This document shows positions 42,126-50,224 of a stretch of 64,000 nt of DNA, one piece after another. The notes beneath the pieces were generated by a model. That model saw only the letters and a program-made list of their open reading frames with translations, made no database searches and was not told the DNA's origin. Every line of letters starts with the position of its first letter. Position 1 is the first letter of the stretch. This stretch comes from JAGHKQ01 sp041920565 (GTDB lineage Bacteria; Bacillota; Bacilli; Bacillales; Bacillaceae_G), in contig JBHGXS010000053.1 of the NCBI GenBank assembly GCA_041920565.1, forward strand, positions 65,033 to 129,032, in the 5' to 3' direction. A program made the translations under genes and the position numbers.

Positions 42126-42803
42126 TCCTTGAATCTCCAAAATATATCCTTTTCCCCGAACGGATTCAATATGAAAAGCCGCAGGTATTTTCTTGCGGAG
42201 ACGATATACTAAGGAGTTCAACTCCTCCGAGCTTACATCCGTTACGCCTTCTGAAGCAATCACCCGCTCCGGCCATACATGCTTCTTCATCTCTTCTTTG
42301 GAAATAAAAGAACTTTCACAGCTCAAAAGCAGATCTAAACACGTATACTCCTTAGCCGATAAAGAATATTCTTCACCGCCATAAATGACCGTTTGTTTAA
42401 TAGGATCCAGCTCAGCTCGTAATGAACCTCGCGGCAGCTGCCGTAAAATCGGGCCGAAATCTAACGTTTGATCAAAGTCCGAATAAGAAAAATGAAGCAA
42501 AACGACCCCTTTCGCAACGGAAATGACATCCCCGTTTTGCAGCACTCTGCTTTCCCCCGGAGTCAATGCTTGCCCGTTTACCTCTGTACCATGTTTGCTG
42601 TTTAAATCTTCTATAACATATTTATCATTCTCATAACGAATAGCGGCATGTTTTCGGGATACGAATGCATTCGCAAACGCCATATGAGGCATCCATCCCT
42701 CTCCCGCCCTTCCTAAGAAGGTTACGGAATCATTTAGCGAAATATATGCACCCGGCTGGAATGGAGCCCCATATTCTACAATCAAGTTAGCTTGAACGGT
42801 CAT
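42123..42803 (-). CDS. FHA domain plus OmpR-type winged-helix regulator
   Basis: A 226-residue protein from ATG 42803 (GGAGTGG before it). Residues ~20-105 form an FHA domain with SRKHAAIRYENDKYVIEDL, NSKHGTEVNG and LQNGDVI, the phosphothreonine-binding pattern. Residues ~130-226 form an OmpR/PhoB-type winged helix: LSAKEYTCLDLLLS, KEEMKKHVWPE, SSEELNSLVYRLRKKI, ESVRGKGYILE. There is no receiver domain, so input is probably a phosphorylated partner protein. Divergent by 100 bases from a tiny exported peptide gene. Architecture resembles a mirrored EmbR (winged helix and FHA in reverse order). Partners unknown. Confidence 0.9.
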   Translation of the reverse strand: MTVQANLIVEYGAPFQPGAYISLNDSVTFLGRAGEGWMPHMAFANAFVSRKHAAIRYENDKYVIEDLNSKHGTEVNGQALTPGESRVLQNGDVISVAKGVVLLHFSYSDFDQTLDFGPILRQLPRGSLRAELDPIKQTVIYGGEEYSLSAKEYTCLDLLLSCESSFISKEEMKKHVWPERVIASEGVTDVSSEELNSLVYRLRKKIPAAFHIESVRGKGYILEIQG

Positions 42804-42903
42804 ATTATCCACTCCATTCATTTGTGATGGAATTATCATTTTCCTTTCATTGAACAGGACAAGCAAGTCTTTTACTATTATAACGTAAAAGGGAGGAAAA
42901 GGT

Positions 42904-43053
42904 ATGAAACAACGAAAAGAATTGTTGCTTCTCAGCGTCATACTCACAATCATCACTCTTTTTATGTCGGGAGCAGGAGACAAAATCTATGTACCGGCCG
43001 CTTCTAAAAACGCTGCAGGGGTGGATTATAAAACGGGAATCCATAACAAATAA
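42904..43053 (+). CDS. Small exported peptide (49 residues), divergent from FHA regulator
   Basis: ATG 42904 is preceded by GGGAGG with an 8-base spacer. The frame has a signal-like N-terminus MKQRKELLLLSVILTIITLF and a short polar mature part (GDKIYVPAASKNAAGVDYKT, then GIHNK). Signal peptide plus about 25 hydrophilic residues is the build of Phr-like pre-peptides and small secreted factors, but similarity was not verified. A second mini-frame at 43055-43120 (MDYIRKAGGKELAAPDKYKK) starts two bases after its stop codon and may be a second peptide or the remainder of a frameshifted gene. The hairpin of repeat R4 follows. Confidence 0.6.
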   Translation: MKQRKELLLLSVILTIITLFMSGAGDKIYVPAASKNAAGVDYKTGIHNK

Positions 43054-43110
43054 GATGGACTACATACGGAAAGCTGGCGGCAAAGAGCTCGCTGCTCCTG
43101 ATAAATATAA

Positions 43111-43292
43111 GAAAAACTGAGTACGGGCCAAACCGTACTCAGTCCTTTTTCGGTCGAACTTCGCATGAATAGCACAAAAATGATACGAATTGCACCAAAA
43201 TTACATAGAATTGCACCAAAACGAGGAACAATTGCACCGAATTTAAGATAATTGCACCAAAACGGGAACAATTGCACCAAAACTTCAAGCAA
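43111..43292 (+). repeat. Dispersed repeat R4 with its hairpin
   Basis: Leads with ACTGAGTACGG paired to CCGTACTCAGT and CCTTTTT (43116-43150), then six units at about 43169, 43189, 43210, 43231, 43251 and 43271 (spacing 20, 21, 21, 20, 20), most reading ATTGCACCAAAA. The tail is shorter (CTTCAAGCAAGATA). It lies between the peptide gene and the VOC protein gene. Confidence 0.85.
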
Positions 43293-43312
43293 GATAAAAG
43301 TATCTTATTTTC

Positions 43313-43346
43313 AAAAAAGAAACAGCCGGCAAAGCTGTTTCTTTTT
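43313..43346. terminator. VOC gene terminator
   Basis: AAAAAAGAAACAGC pairs with GCTGTTTCTTTTT across a 7-base loop. Confidence 0.88.
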
Positions 43347-43359
43347 GTCTTACTGATTT

Positions 43360-43725
43360 TTATTTTGCTGTTTCATCAAGCTGCATCAGACCGAAAATCG
43401 TTCCTTCCGGATCCTTGCAATATGCAAGATAGCCGACACCCGGAATTGCATGCTTCGGCATTACTACTTGCCCGCCGTTTTCTTCTACTTTTGTGATGTA
43501 GGCGTCAACGGAAGATACTTCTATTGTATTGTACGTTCTGGCAACACCATCCGGAGATTGCATCATACCTCCGTCAATGCCTCTTTCTCCCTCTCCCGTA
43601 GTCACTAAATAATACTCTTGCGGCCCGTCCCACTTCATGAACTGCCACTCGAATACCCCTTTGTAAAACTTCACCATGTTTTCTAAGTTCACAGCTTGCA
43701 ACTCAAAATGCACTACTCGGTTCAT
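43360..43725 (-). CDS. VOC/glyoxalase superfamily protein
   Basis: A 121-residue protein with the two beta-alpha-beta-beta-beta modules of the vicinal oxygen chelate fold: MNRVVHFELQAVNLENMVKF with His6 as first metal-ligand candidate, GVFEWQFMKWDGPQEYYLVT, then VDAYITKVEENGGQVVMPK and YCKDPEGTIFGLMQ with the closing Glu. This is the arrangement of small bleomycin-resistance/glyoxalase-like enzymes. ATG 43725 follows GGGAGGCGGAG; the longer upstream frame (to 43983) has no domain and overlaps the ywqB start. Substrate not known. Confidence 0.88.
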   Translation of the reverse strand: MNRVVHFELQAVNLENMVKFYKGVFEWQFMKWDGPQEYYLVTTGEGERGIDGGMMQSPDGVARTYNTIEVSSVDAYITKVEENGGQVVMPKHAIPGVGYLAYCKDPEGTIFGLMQLDETAK

Positions 43726-43880
43726 TTCTCCGCCTCCCAATTCCTGTTTTTTCCTTACCTCTCCAATATAACACGCATGATGCAATATGTACAGAACAAA
43801 CGTTCTTATTTTTATATGAAGCCTATCGCTGTATTTTCGGCTATAATAGTAAAAATAGGACATTTGTACGGAGGGTTTGT

Positions 43881-45506
43881 ATGCTGCAACATTCAATAGG
43901 AAAAGAAGAAATTTTGTACGTGACTGATGAAATAGTAAAAGAGCTCGATCCTCTTTCGGAAGATGACCGCAACCGCATGACAAAAGGGTTAAAGCTGTAT
44001 CGGGAAGGACGAGTCTACAATGTTTCGCTCGACAGCAATATGCTGGACGGAACAGTGGATGATGACCACCATGTCCACAGTGTGTCTCTCAACATTCGCC
44101 AACCGTCGCAAAGCTATTGCGACTGCTTTCAAGCGGGGTATTGCGAGCACATGATCGCCGCGCTTTTTTATGCCGCTTCAAGCTTCGGGCAAGTAGGCGA
44201 AATTACGAAGCGTTTTAAAGAAAAAAGAAAACCGAAAATCGCTGTTTCCGAGATAAAAACTGCCAAACAATTGCTGCAGGCACAATACTATGACGAGATG
44301 AAGCACGAAACGTGGCTGCAATACTTTGAAAAGGAATACGAAGCATTTTCAAAGGAGCAAAAGCGCTTTTCGTACCGGCAAATGTATTTTCTCGTTAATA
44401 TTTTTGAAGAATTTTATGCAAAGCTGCTTCGCAAAGCGACAAAGATGCCCATTTTACAAGAGCTGTTTGAATTGAATGCCGCCTTATTTTCACTTCAAAA
44501 GCTGTTTGAAGAAGCGAAGGATTTTGAAACGAACAATACGTATTCCTATTACAATCCTGCTTCGATTGCCGAACGCTTTGTGGATGAAATAGAAGAACTA
44601 GTATCACAAATTACGATTCATGCCTTTCCTATGGCATTGGATCCAATTTTAAAAGATACCGGACGCATCGTTCATCAGTTATTTTTTAATTACAATGTAT
44701 ACATTTTTAAACGCTATTATATATACCGGTACATATGGACAGAGCTTCTTGACCGACCGCTTTGGATAAAAGAAGAGCAGCAGCTCATTGGGCAGCAAAC
44801 AAATACTGTTGACAAGGCTCTGGCTTCTGCCCATCTCCTGTTTTTACAAAAGAAAGACAGAGAAGCCATGACGCTGCTAGATGAACATGCAGGCAGGCTT
44901 CCCGGTTTGTATCTGTATTGGGTGGACGTGTTGAGCGATACATTGCAATGGAGCCGCGCCAAAGACTGGCTTTCCTTTACGTATAAATATGTGAAACAGG
45001 ATATTGAAGACGAGGACAGCTACTACGTAAACCGCGATTTGGTCCGCATATTTTTAACTTCCTACGGACGCTACGCTGCTGGAACCAATGAGCAGGCAGG
45101 ATTGGAATTGGTATTGCAGGAATTGCTTCCGTACAGCTTTATAGAATATAACGAGTATTTATTGGACAAAAAGCTGTATAAAACGTGGGTGGAGCTGCAA
45201 ATGCTTGTAGGATTCGATGACTTGACTGAGCTAAAAGAGGTCATAAAAGAAATTGAAAAAGAAAATAGGGAATACGTCCTGCCCCTCTATCATCACGCTG
45301 TAATGGAAGCCATCGCTTTAAAACATAGGCAAGGCTATCGGCTAGCTGTCCGCTATTTAAAAAAGCTGCGCACCCATTACACAAAGTTGAAACGAACGGA
45401 CGAATGGGAATTGTTTATTGAAACAATTGCCGCCTCCTATTCACGTTTACGTGCTTTTCAAGAAGAATTAAGGAAAGGAAAGTTAATCAATGATGAAGCA
45501 AACTGA
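43881..45506 (+). CDS. ywqB: SWIM zinc finger protein
   Basis: A 541-residue protein. The SWIM motif CxCx(n)CxH is YCDCFQAGYCEHMIAALFYA at about residue 79, and the rest is helical with TPR-like stretches. The B. subtilis pair ywqB-ywqA has the same SWIM plus SNF2 order and sizes (532 and 922 residues), so the symbol rests on architecture and synteny. The gene overlaps ywqA by 17 bases and is surely coexpressed. GGAGGG precedes the ATG. The SWIM domain is expected to bind DNA or protein for the helicase partner. Confidence 0.9.
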   Translation: MLQHSIGKEEILYVTDEIVKELDPLSEDDRNRMTKGLKLYREGRVYNVSLDSNMLDGTVDDDHHVHSVSLNIRQPSQSYCDCFQAGYCEHMIAALFYAASSFGQVGEITKRFKEKRKPKIAVSEIKTAKQLLQAQYYDEMKHETWLQYFEKEYEAFSKEQKRFSYRQMYFLVNIFEEFYAKLLRKATKMPILQELFELNAALFSLQKLFEEAKDFETNNTYSYYNPASIAERFVDEIEELVSQITIHAFPMALDPILKDTGRIVHQLFFNYNVYIFKRYYIYRYIWTELLDRPLWIKEEQQLIGQQTNTVDKALASAHLLFLQKKDREAMTLLDEHAGRLPGLYLYWVDVLSDTLQWSRAKDWLSFTYKYVKQDIEDEDSYYVNRDLVRIFLTSYGRYAAGTNEQAGLELVLQELLPYSFIEYNEYLLDKKLYKTWVELQMLVGFDDLTELKEVIKEIEKENREYVLPLYHHAVMEAIALKHRQGYRLAVRYLKKLRTHYTKLKRTDEWELFIETIAASYSRLRAFQEELRKGKLINDEAN

Positions 45507-48252
45507 AATCATCCTCCGCTCGCAATGGATAAACGGAACGGGATTATTTCTTTGGGGAGAAGATGAACACGGACGAGCGCTGCCGCTGGCAGAATGGAAG
45601 GAAAGCGCCTTTATCTGGCATGCCGCATCCTTTTACGGAACTCTTTTACATGAAATGAACAAGAACGGAACAGAAGGGGTTTTTCTTTCTCCCAGCATGG
45701 CGCTCGATTATGTGGCATCCCGTCCGCAAAACTCCTTTGCCCGCTTCCGCCTCAGTCCCGAGCTGGAAGCCTATCAGGAATCCGCAAAAGCATTACTAGA
45801 AGACTACCAATCCGGCAGCTTCATTCCGGACATGGAAAAATGGAAAGAAAACAAAGTGGAATGGAAGCCGCAAGGACATAAAATCGAAGATCCTTTTTTG
45901 CTGCAGTGGTTTTCGGAAGCAATAAACGACAGCATGGCAAAGCGAAAGCCGCGCAACAAACAATGGGAAAAAGCGCACCAATTGTATGAGCATCGCACAT
46001 TTGTGGCCAAACAGTTGGCCACTGCGTTCAGTGAAGAAGATTGGCTCACAAAAATCGGCTATCTGGAAGATGATACACCGTTTACTATCAGCTTGCGCCT
46101 GCTAGAGCCGCAAGAAGACTATGAAATGTGGAAGCTGGAAACGATTCTTGTTCCGAAAAAAGGAACCAGAAAACCGGTTCTGTACGAAGGAGAAGCCTCT
46201 TTGCCTAAACGTTGGCTCATGTATAACGAGCGCATTCTTCGCACATACGAAGGCTGGAAAAAGCTTGTGCCGTGGCTGGTCGAAGACGGCATGCTTCGAA
46301 ATGAATTGTTCGAACAAGAAGCATGGCGCTTTTTAACGGAAGCAAGCAACGAGCTGTTGGCTGCCGGTGTGGACATCTTGCTGCCGTCCTGGTGGCAAGC
46401 GCTGAAAAACAGCCGCTTGTCGCTTCGAGCCCAAGTCAAATCCAATACGCGCTCGCAGCAAGCCTTTTTCGGCATGAATACTCTTGTAAACTTCAACTGG
46501 CGCATCTCCACTGACGGAGTCGATTTCTCAGAAGAAGAGTTTCTAAGATTAGTGGAGCAAAACCGCCGCCTCATTAACATGAACGGGCAGTGGATCAAGC
46601 TTGATCCCGAGTTTATTGAACATGTCAAACATCTGATGGAAAAAGCGGATCGACAAGGCTTGCAGATGAAAGATATTTTACAACAAGAACTGCTGCGGAC
46701 ATCCGACAAAGAAGAAATAGAAGATCATGATCCGTTCTCGCAAATTGTCATTGAACTTGATGACTATTATGAGCGCTTGTTGCATCGTCTCACGGAAATT
46801 AAGGATGTACCATCCGTCACGATGCCGGATACCCTGCAAGCGTCCTTGCGTCCTTATCAGCAAACAGGGGTCGAATGGCTTCTTTACTTGCGTCATCTCG
46901 GCTTTGGCGCACTGCTGGCAGATGATATGGGACTTGGGAAAACGCTGCAAACCATTGCCTATTTTACGTATGCCAAGGAGCATGGTTTACTCGACGGACC
47001 GTCCCTCATTATTGCGCCGACATCGGTGCTTGGCAACTGGCAGAAGGAATTCGAACGATTCGCTCCTCACTTGACAGTGGATTTGCATTACGGAGCAAAC
47101 CGGGCGAAGGGCGAAGCCTTCCTGCCTTCTTTAGAAGGAAAAGATGTCATTTTAACGTCCTATGCCCTTTCAAACCTGGATGAAGAAGAACTGGCATCTT
47201 ATAAGTGGAGCGCTGTAGTGTTGGATGAAGCGCAAAATATAAAAAACGCGCACACAAAGCAGTCTCGTGCCGTTCGCCATTTAGAAGCGGCTCATAAAAT
47301 CGCCTTAACGGGAACGCCGATGGAAAACCGCTTATCGGAGCTTTGGTCCATTTTTGATTTTCTCAATCCAGGTTATCTCGGAAGCCTGACCCAGTTTCAA
47401 CGACGCTTCATCACCCCGATTGAAAAGGATCGGGACGAAGAAAAAATTCAGCAGGTACAACGGCTCATCTCGCCGTTCTTGCTGCGCCGGACAAAAAAAG
47501 ATCCAGACGTGGCGCTGAACCTGCCGGATAAGCAAGAACAAAAAGAATACTGCCCTCTCACAGTAGAACAAGCCTCCCTGTACGAACAGATGGTGCAGGA
47601 TACACTTGAAAATGTGCAAAGATTACAGGGCATTGAACGAAAAGGTTTTATTCTGCTCATGCTGAACAAGCTGAAGCAAATTTGCAACCATCCGGCTTTA
47701 TACTTAAAAGAGGAAAATCCGGAACATATTATGGAACGTTCCATGAAAATGCAAAAGCTGGTTGAGCTCATGGAAAGCATACGCGAACGAAATGAAAGCT
47801 GCCTGATTTTTACTCAATATATCCGCATGGGAGACATGCTGAAGCAGCTGTTAGAACAGCGAACAGGCGAGCCTGTATTGTTTTTGAACGGAAGCGTACG
47901 CAAGACTGAACGAGATAAGATGATTGAACAGTTCCAAAACGGACGATATAAAACTTTTATCTTGTCGCTGAAAGCCGGCGGCACCGGCTTAAACTTAACT
48001 GCAGCCAACCATGTCATTCATTACGACCGCTGGTGGAATCCTGCCGTAGAAAATCAAGCGACGGACCGCGCGTACCGTATCGGACAAAAACGCTTCGTGC
48101 ATGTCCATAAACTGATTACAACTGGAACATTAGAAGAAAAAATAGATGAAATGCTGGAGAAAAAGCAGTCGCTGAACGATGCCATCATTTCCAGCGACAA
48201 CTGGATGACGGAGTTAACAACAGAAGAATTGAAGGAATTGTTGGGGGTATAG
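45490..48252 (+). CDS. ywqA: SNF2-family DNA translocase/helicase
   Basis: A 920-residue SNF2 ATPase. The N-terminal ~440 residues contain the SNF2-associated DUF3670 region. The motor spans ~450-920: LADDMGLGKTLQT (Walker A, motif I), IIAPTSVLGNWQKEF (Ia), VVLDEAQNIKN (II, DEAQ), ALTGTPMENRLSEL (III), LRRTKKDPDVALNLPDK, then LIFTQYIRMGDMLKQLL, LSLKAGGTGLNLTAANHVIH and ATDRAYRIGQ (V and VI). All motor motifs look intact. Such proteins remodel DNA-protein complexes; roles in DNA repair or defence are possible, but none is shown here. Confidence 0.93.
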   Translation: MMKQTEIILRSQWINGTGLFLWGEDEHGRALPLAEWKESAFIWHAASFYGTLLHEMNKNGTEGVFLSPSMALDYVASRPQNSFARFRLSPELEAYQESAKALLEDYQSGSFIPDMEKWKENKVEWKPQGHKIEDPFLLQWFSEAINDSMAKRKPRNKQWEKAHQLYEHRTFVAKQLATAFSEEDWLTKIGYLEDDTPFTISLRLLEPQEDYEMWKLETILVPKKGTRKPVLYEGEASLPKRWLMYNERILRTYEGWKKLVPWLVEDGMLRNELFEQEAWRFLTEASNELLAAGVDILLPSWWQALKNSRLSLRAQVKSNTRSQQAFFGMNTLVNFNWRISTDGVDFSEEEFLRLVEQNRRLINMNGQWIKLDPEFIEHVKHLMEKADRQGLQMKDILQQELLRTSDKEEIEDHDPFSQIVIELDDYYERLLHRLTEIKDVPSVTMPDTLQASLRPYQQTGVEWLLYLRHLGFGALLADDMGLGKTLQTIAYFTYAKEHGLLDGPSLIIAPTSVLGNWQKEFERFAPHLTVDLHYGANRAKGEAFLPSLEGKDVILTSYALSNLDEEELASYKWSAVVLDEAQNIKNAHTKQSRAVRHLEAAHKIALTGTPMENRLSELWSIFDFLNPGYLGSLTQFQRRFITPIEKDRDEEKIQQVQRLISPFLLRRTKKDPDVALNLPDKQEQKEYCPLTVEQASLYEQMVQDTLENVQRLQGIERKGFILLMLNKLKQICNHPALYLKEENPEHIMERSMKMQKLVELMESIRERNESCLIFTQYIRMGDMLKQLLEQRTGEPVLFLNGSVRKTERDKMIEQFQNGRYKTFILSLKAGGTGLNLTAANHVIHYDRWWNPAVENQATDRAYRIGQKRFVHVHKLITTGTLEEKIDEMLEKKQSLNDAIISSDNWMTELTTEELKELLGV

Positions 48253-48271
48253 TTACCCCCTTCCTTTTTTG
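48243..48271 (+). terminator. ywqA terminator
   Basis: GGGGGT (48243-48248) pairs with ACCCCC across the stop codon, followed by TTCCTTTTTT; it overlaps the end of the convergent VanZ-like gene. Confidence 0.7.
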
Positions 48272-48738
48272 CCAAATAACACACTCCACACCGTAATCCC
48301 GGTTATGCCGCCTACTGTATCCAATACAGAGTCCTGCCAAAGCGGCGTCCGGTCTGCGGTAAACGACTGATGGATTTCATCCAACGCCGCATATCCTGTC
48401 GTTGCTAATAAAGCGAAAAGGAATGCTTTCTTTCGATCCATGCCATATCCGCCTAACGCACGGCAAATAAGCAATCCGAGAATGAAAAAGACGGTAAAAT
48501 GCGCGCCTTTTCGCAAGAAAAACTCCAAAAAGCCAGATGCTCCCCGCTCCTCAATGCTGACCTCGCTTCCGGCATACGTAAAATGCACCGAGGAAAATAA
48601 ATCTTGCACGGTATCCTCATCAATATATTGAGTAATGGTAGACCGCATATCTTGCTTTCCGTACGGCTGCGAGGACGAATAATAAATCAACCCTGCCCAC
48701 AATAGTACAGGCAGCCAAAACCATAAAAATTTTTTCAT
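48253..48738 (-). CDS. VanZ family membrane protein
   Basis: A 161-residue protein with four membrane helices: WFWLPVLLWAGLIYYSSSQP at the start, RKGAHFTVFFILGLLICRAL in the middle, and GYAALDEIHQSFTADRTPLW DSVLDTVGG, the conserved Asp-Glu-x-His-Gln and DxxxDxxGG patterns of VanZ. VanZ of enterococci raises teicoplanin resistance by an unknown mechanism. ATG 48738 is used; GTG 48747 is upstream in frame. It converges on ywqA with one base between stop codons, so transcription interference is possible. Confidence 0.88.
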   Translation of the reverse strand: MKKFLWFWLPVLLWAGLIYYSSSQPYGKQDMRSTITQYIDEDTVQDLFSSVHFTYAGSEVSIEERGASGFLEFFLRKGAHFTVFFILGLLICRALGGYGMDRKKAFLFALLATTGYAALDEIHQSFTADRTPLWQDSVLDTVGGITGITVWSVLFGKKGRG

Positions 48739-48948
48739 ATGCAACACCCACTACAGTGTACCACAAATCAGGAAAAATCGGCTCTTTTTGTCATGCTCTG
48801 CAAATTTTATTGCTTTTTCTACCCATGCAAACAAAGTACATGTCTATGTTGCATGATTCAATAGAAAGGCGGGGGTATTAAGCTGCATTCATAAACAATT
48901 AAACCAGATCCCTCGCTCATTAAAAATTTTTTCATTCCATGACCGAAT

Positions 48949-48994
48949 CCCTCCCTCTCACAGCTATATATAAGGCGAAAGGGAGGTGAGGGAG
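48949..48994 (+). promoter_or_regulatory. Leader hairpin masking the ribosome binding site of the DUF1659 gene
   Basis: CCCTCCCTCTC at about 48949-48959 is complementary to the GGGAGGTGAGGGAG ribosome binding region directly before the ATG. If it pairs, translation start would be covered. Seen by eye; folding was not computed. Confidence 0.4.
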
Positions 48995-49219
48995 ATGGCA
49001 GTAATCACAGAATTGCAAGACATGAGCTTACGCCTTGTGTATCATGCCGGTACCGACCAAAACGGGAAAGCCATCATGAAAAACAAGGTGTACAAAAATG
49101 TAAAGCTGGATGCACAACCGGAGAAAATCAAAGAAGTTGCGCTTGCGATTGCTTCATTGCAGACTCGCACATTAGAAACGGTTCAGCTTGCAAGCACGTC
49201 CGGTGTAAACGAAGCGTAA
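48995..49219 (+). CDS. DUF1659 family protein
   Basis: A 74-residue protein, MAVITELQDMSLRLVYHAGT, KAIMKNKVYKNVKLDAQPEK and LQTRTLETVQLASTSGV, matching the small DUF1659 proteins of Bacillus. It is soluble and probably beta-rich. ATG 48995 sits right after GGGAGGTGAGGGAG; a GTG at 48986 is inside the ribosome binding site. It forms a two-gene unit with a DUF2922 gene 37 bases downstream, a pairing often seen in Bacillus. The function is unknown. Confidence 0.85.
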   Translation: MAVITELQDMSLRLVYHAGTDQNGKAIMKNKVYKNVKLDAQPEKIKEVALAIASLQTRTLETVQLASTSGVNEA

Positions 49220-49256
49220 GAGCTCGTTCCATCTCAACAGAAAGGAGGAGTGACCG

Positions 49257-49478
49257 ATGGCACAAGTACTCGAGCTGAAATTTTTAAAAGAGGACGGTAA
49301 AGAAGCCACCTTCTCTATCGACTCTCCTATCGTTCCGGTCGATGAAGCAGCAGTGAAAGCTGTAATGGATACAATCCTTGCTTCCGGCGTCTTCGAAGCT
49401 ACAAGCACGCCGAACGCCCGCAAAAAAGGAGCGCGCTTGGTGGACCGTTCCGTTTCGGAAATCGATTTGAATCTATAA
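49257..49478 (+). CDS. DUF2922 family protein
   Basis: A 73-residue protein beginning MAQVLELKFLKEDGKEATFS with SPIVPVDEAAVKAVMDTILA in the middle, as in DUF2922 proteins, which are always small and commonly beside DUF1659. Ribosome binding site AAAGGAGGAGTG is very strong, so the protein may be abundant. Function unknown. A shared bidirectional terminator follows. Confidence 0.85.
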   Translation: MAQVLELKFLKEDGKEATFSIDSPIVPVDEAAVKAVMDTILASGVFEATSTPNARKKGARLVDRSVSEIDLNL

Positions 49479-49480
49479 GC

Positions 49481-49515
49481 AAAAGAAGGGGCCTACTGGT
49501 TAGGCTCCTTCTCTT
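49481..49515. terminator. Bidirectional terminator
   Basis: AGAAGGGGCCTA (49484-49495) pairs with TAGGCTCCTTCT (49501-49512) with one wobble; it overlaps the end of the minus-strand gene. Confidence 0.8.
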
Positions 49516-49891
49516 CTTTGGGATATTTCACAGGAATGAAATGATCCGCAATCCCGACCGTCACATATTCATATGTTTCTTCGCCTAAAGTGAATTCGGT
49601 TGTATACGTGGAAAAGAAAATATAGTCTTTTTCTGTTGTATACTTATCCACGAGAATCCCGACTTGAGGCTCCAAATATCGTTTCGCCAGCTTTTTCCCC
49701 AGACCCGCCAGCTCTCCAAGCAATCCGTCCTTATCTTCTTCCTGCAGCTTGGATAAATAATCATGAATCTCATTTCGCGTCATAATCTGCTTGGACGCCC
49801 AGGCTATATATTCTCCTTTACTTGGATTGCTGCTTGCCAAATATACGAGCAATACAACAAACAGAATAGACAATACATACCGAAATCTCAT
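49493..49891 (-). CDS. Secreted or membrane-anchored DUF4359-like protein
   Basis: A 132-residue protein: N-terminal helix MRFRYVLSILFVVLLVYLAS, then NPSKGEYIAWASKQIM, a helical region with GLGKKLAKRYLEPQVG, and beta strands YIFFSTYTTEFTLGEETYEY VTVGIADHFIP at the end. The pattern (membrane anchor, Pro-x-x-Y helix, later FSxYTxxL and GIAxxFI) recalls the DUF4359 family. GGGGGAGAG precedes ATG 49891; an upstream ATG at 49906 lacks a site. Role unknown, probably faces the wall. Confidence 0.7.
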   Translation of the reverse strand: MRFRYVLSILFVVLLVYLASSNPSKGEYIAWASKQIMTRNEIHDYLSKLQEEDKDGLLGELAGLGKKLAKRYLEPQVGILVDKYTTEKDYIFFSTYTTEFTLGEETYEYVTVGIADHFIPVKYPKEEKEPNQ

Positions 49892-50043
49892 CGCTCTCTC
49901 CCCCATTCACTCCTATCTATTCCACAATCAATTTTCAATTCCTCTCTTTATTGTTCTCTGATTGCTGGAATAGCCTCATTCAACAACGCGATTTGTCTTT
50001 TCTGCTGCATGCTGCCGGAAAAATGAATGAACAGAGCGGAAGT

Positions 50044-50215
50044 TCAAAAAAACTTAGCACGGTTACCCGCGCTAAGTCCTTTTTTAGTTCCAGCATATCT
50101 AAGCTTCATACGGGATGTTCCTTTTTCTCCGCATGATTTCCAGTTAAATTGCACGAAAATGATAATAATTGCACCAAATACAAAATACGCTTCAAAATAG
50201 TTGTCTCCATAAAAA
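50044..50215 (+). repeat. Dispersed repeat R5 with its hairpin
   Basis: Starts with ACTTAGCACGG paired to CCGCGCTAAGT and CCTTTTTT (50052-50083), although no plus-strand gene precedes it, then CGCATGATTTCCAGTT, two units at about 50148 and 50168 (spacing 20) and the tail ACAAAATACGCTTCAAAATA with CTCCATAAAAA. The shortest copy. Upstream (49955-50040) a minus-strand frame ending MQQKRQIALLNEAIPAIREQ looks like an unidentified gene end. Confidence 0.8.
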
Positions 50216-50224
50216 ACCCCGCTG

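Noticed and set aside
43360..43983. Long version of the VOC protein with an 86-residue N-terminal extension
   Set aside because: The extension has no domain character, overlaps the divergent ywqB start, and a strong ribosome binding site precedes the internal ATG at 43725.
43881..48252. Phage defence island around the SNF2/SWIM genes
   Set aside because: The same pair exists as the housekeeping-looking ywqA-ywqB in B. subtilis, and neighbours are ordinary.
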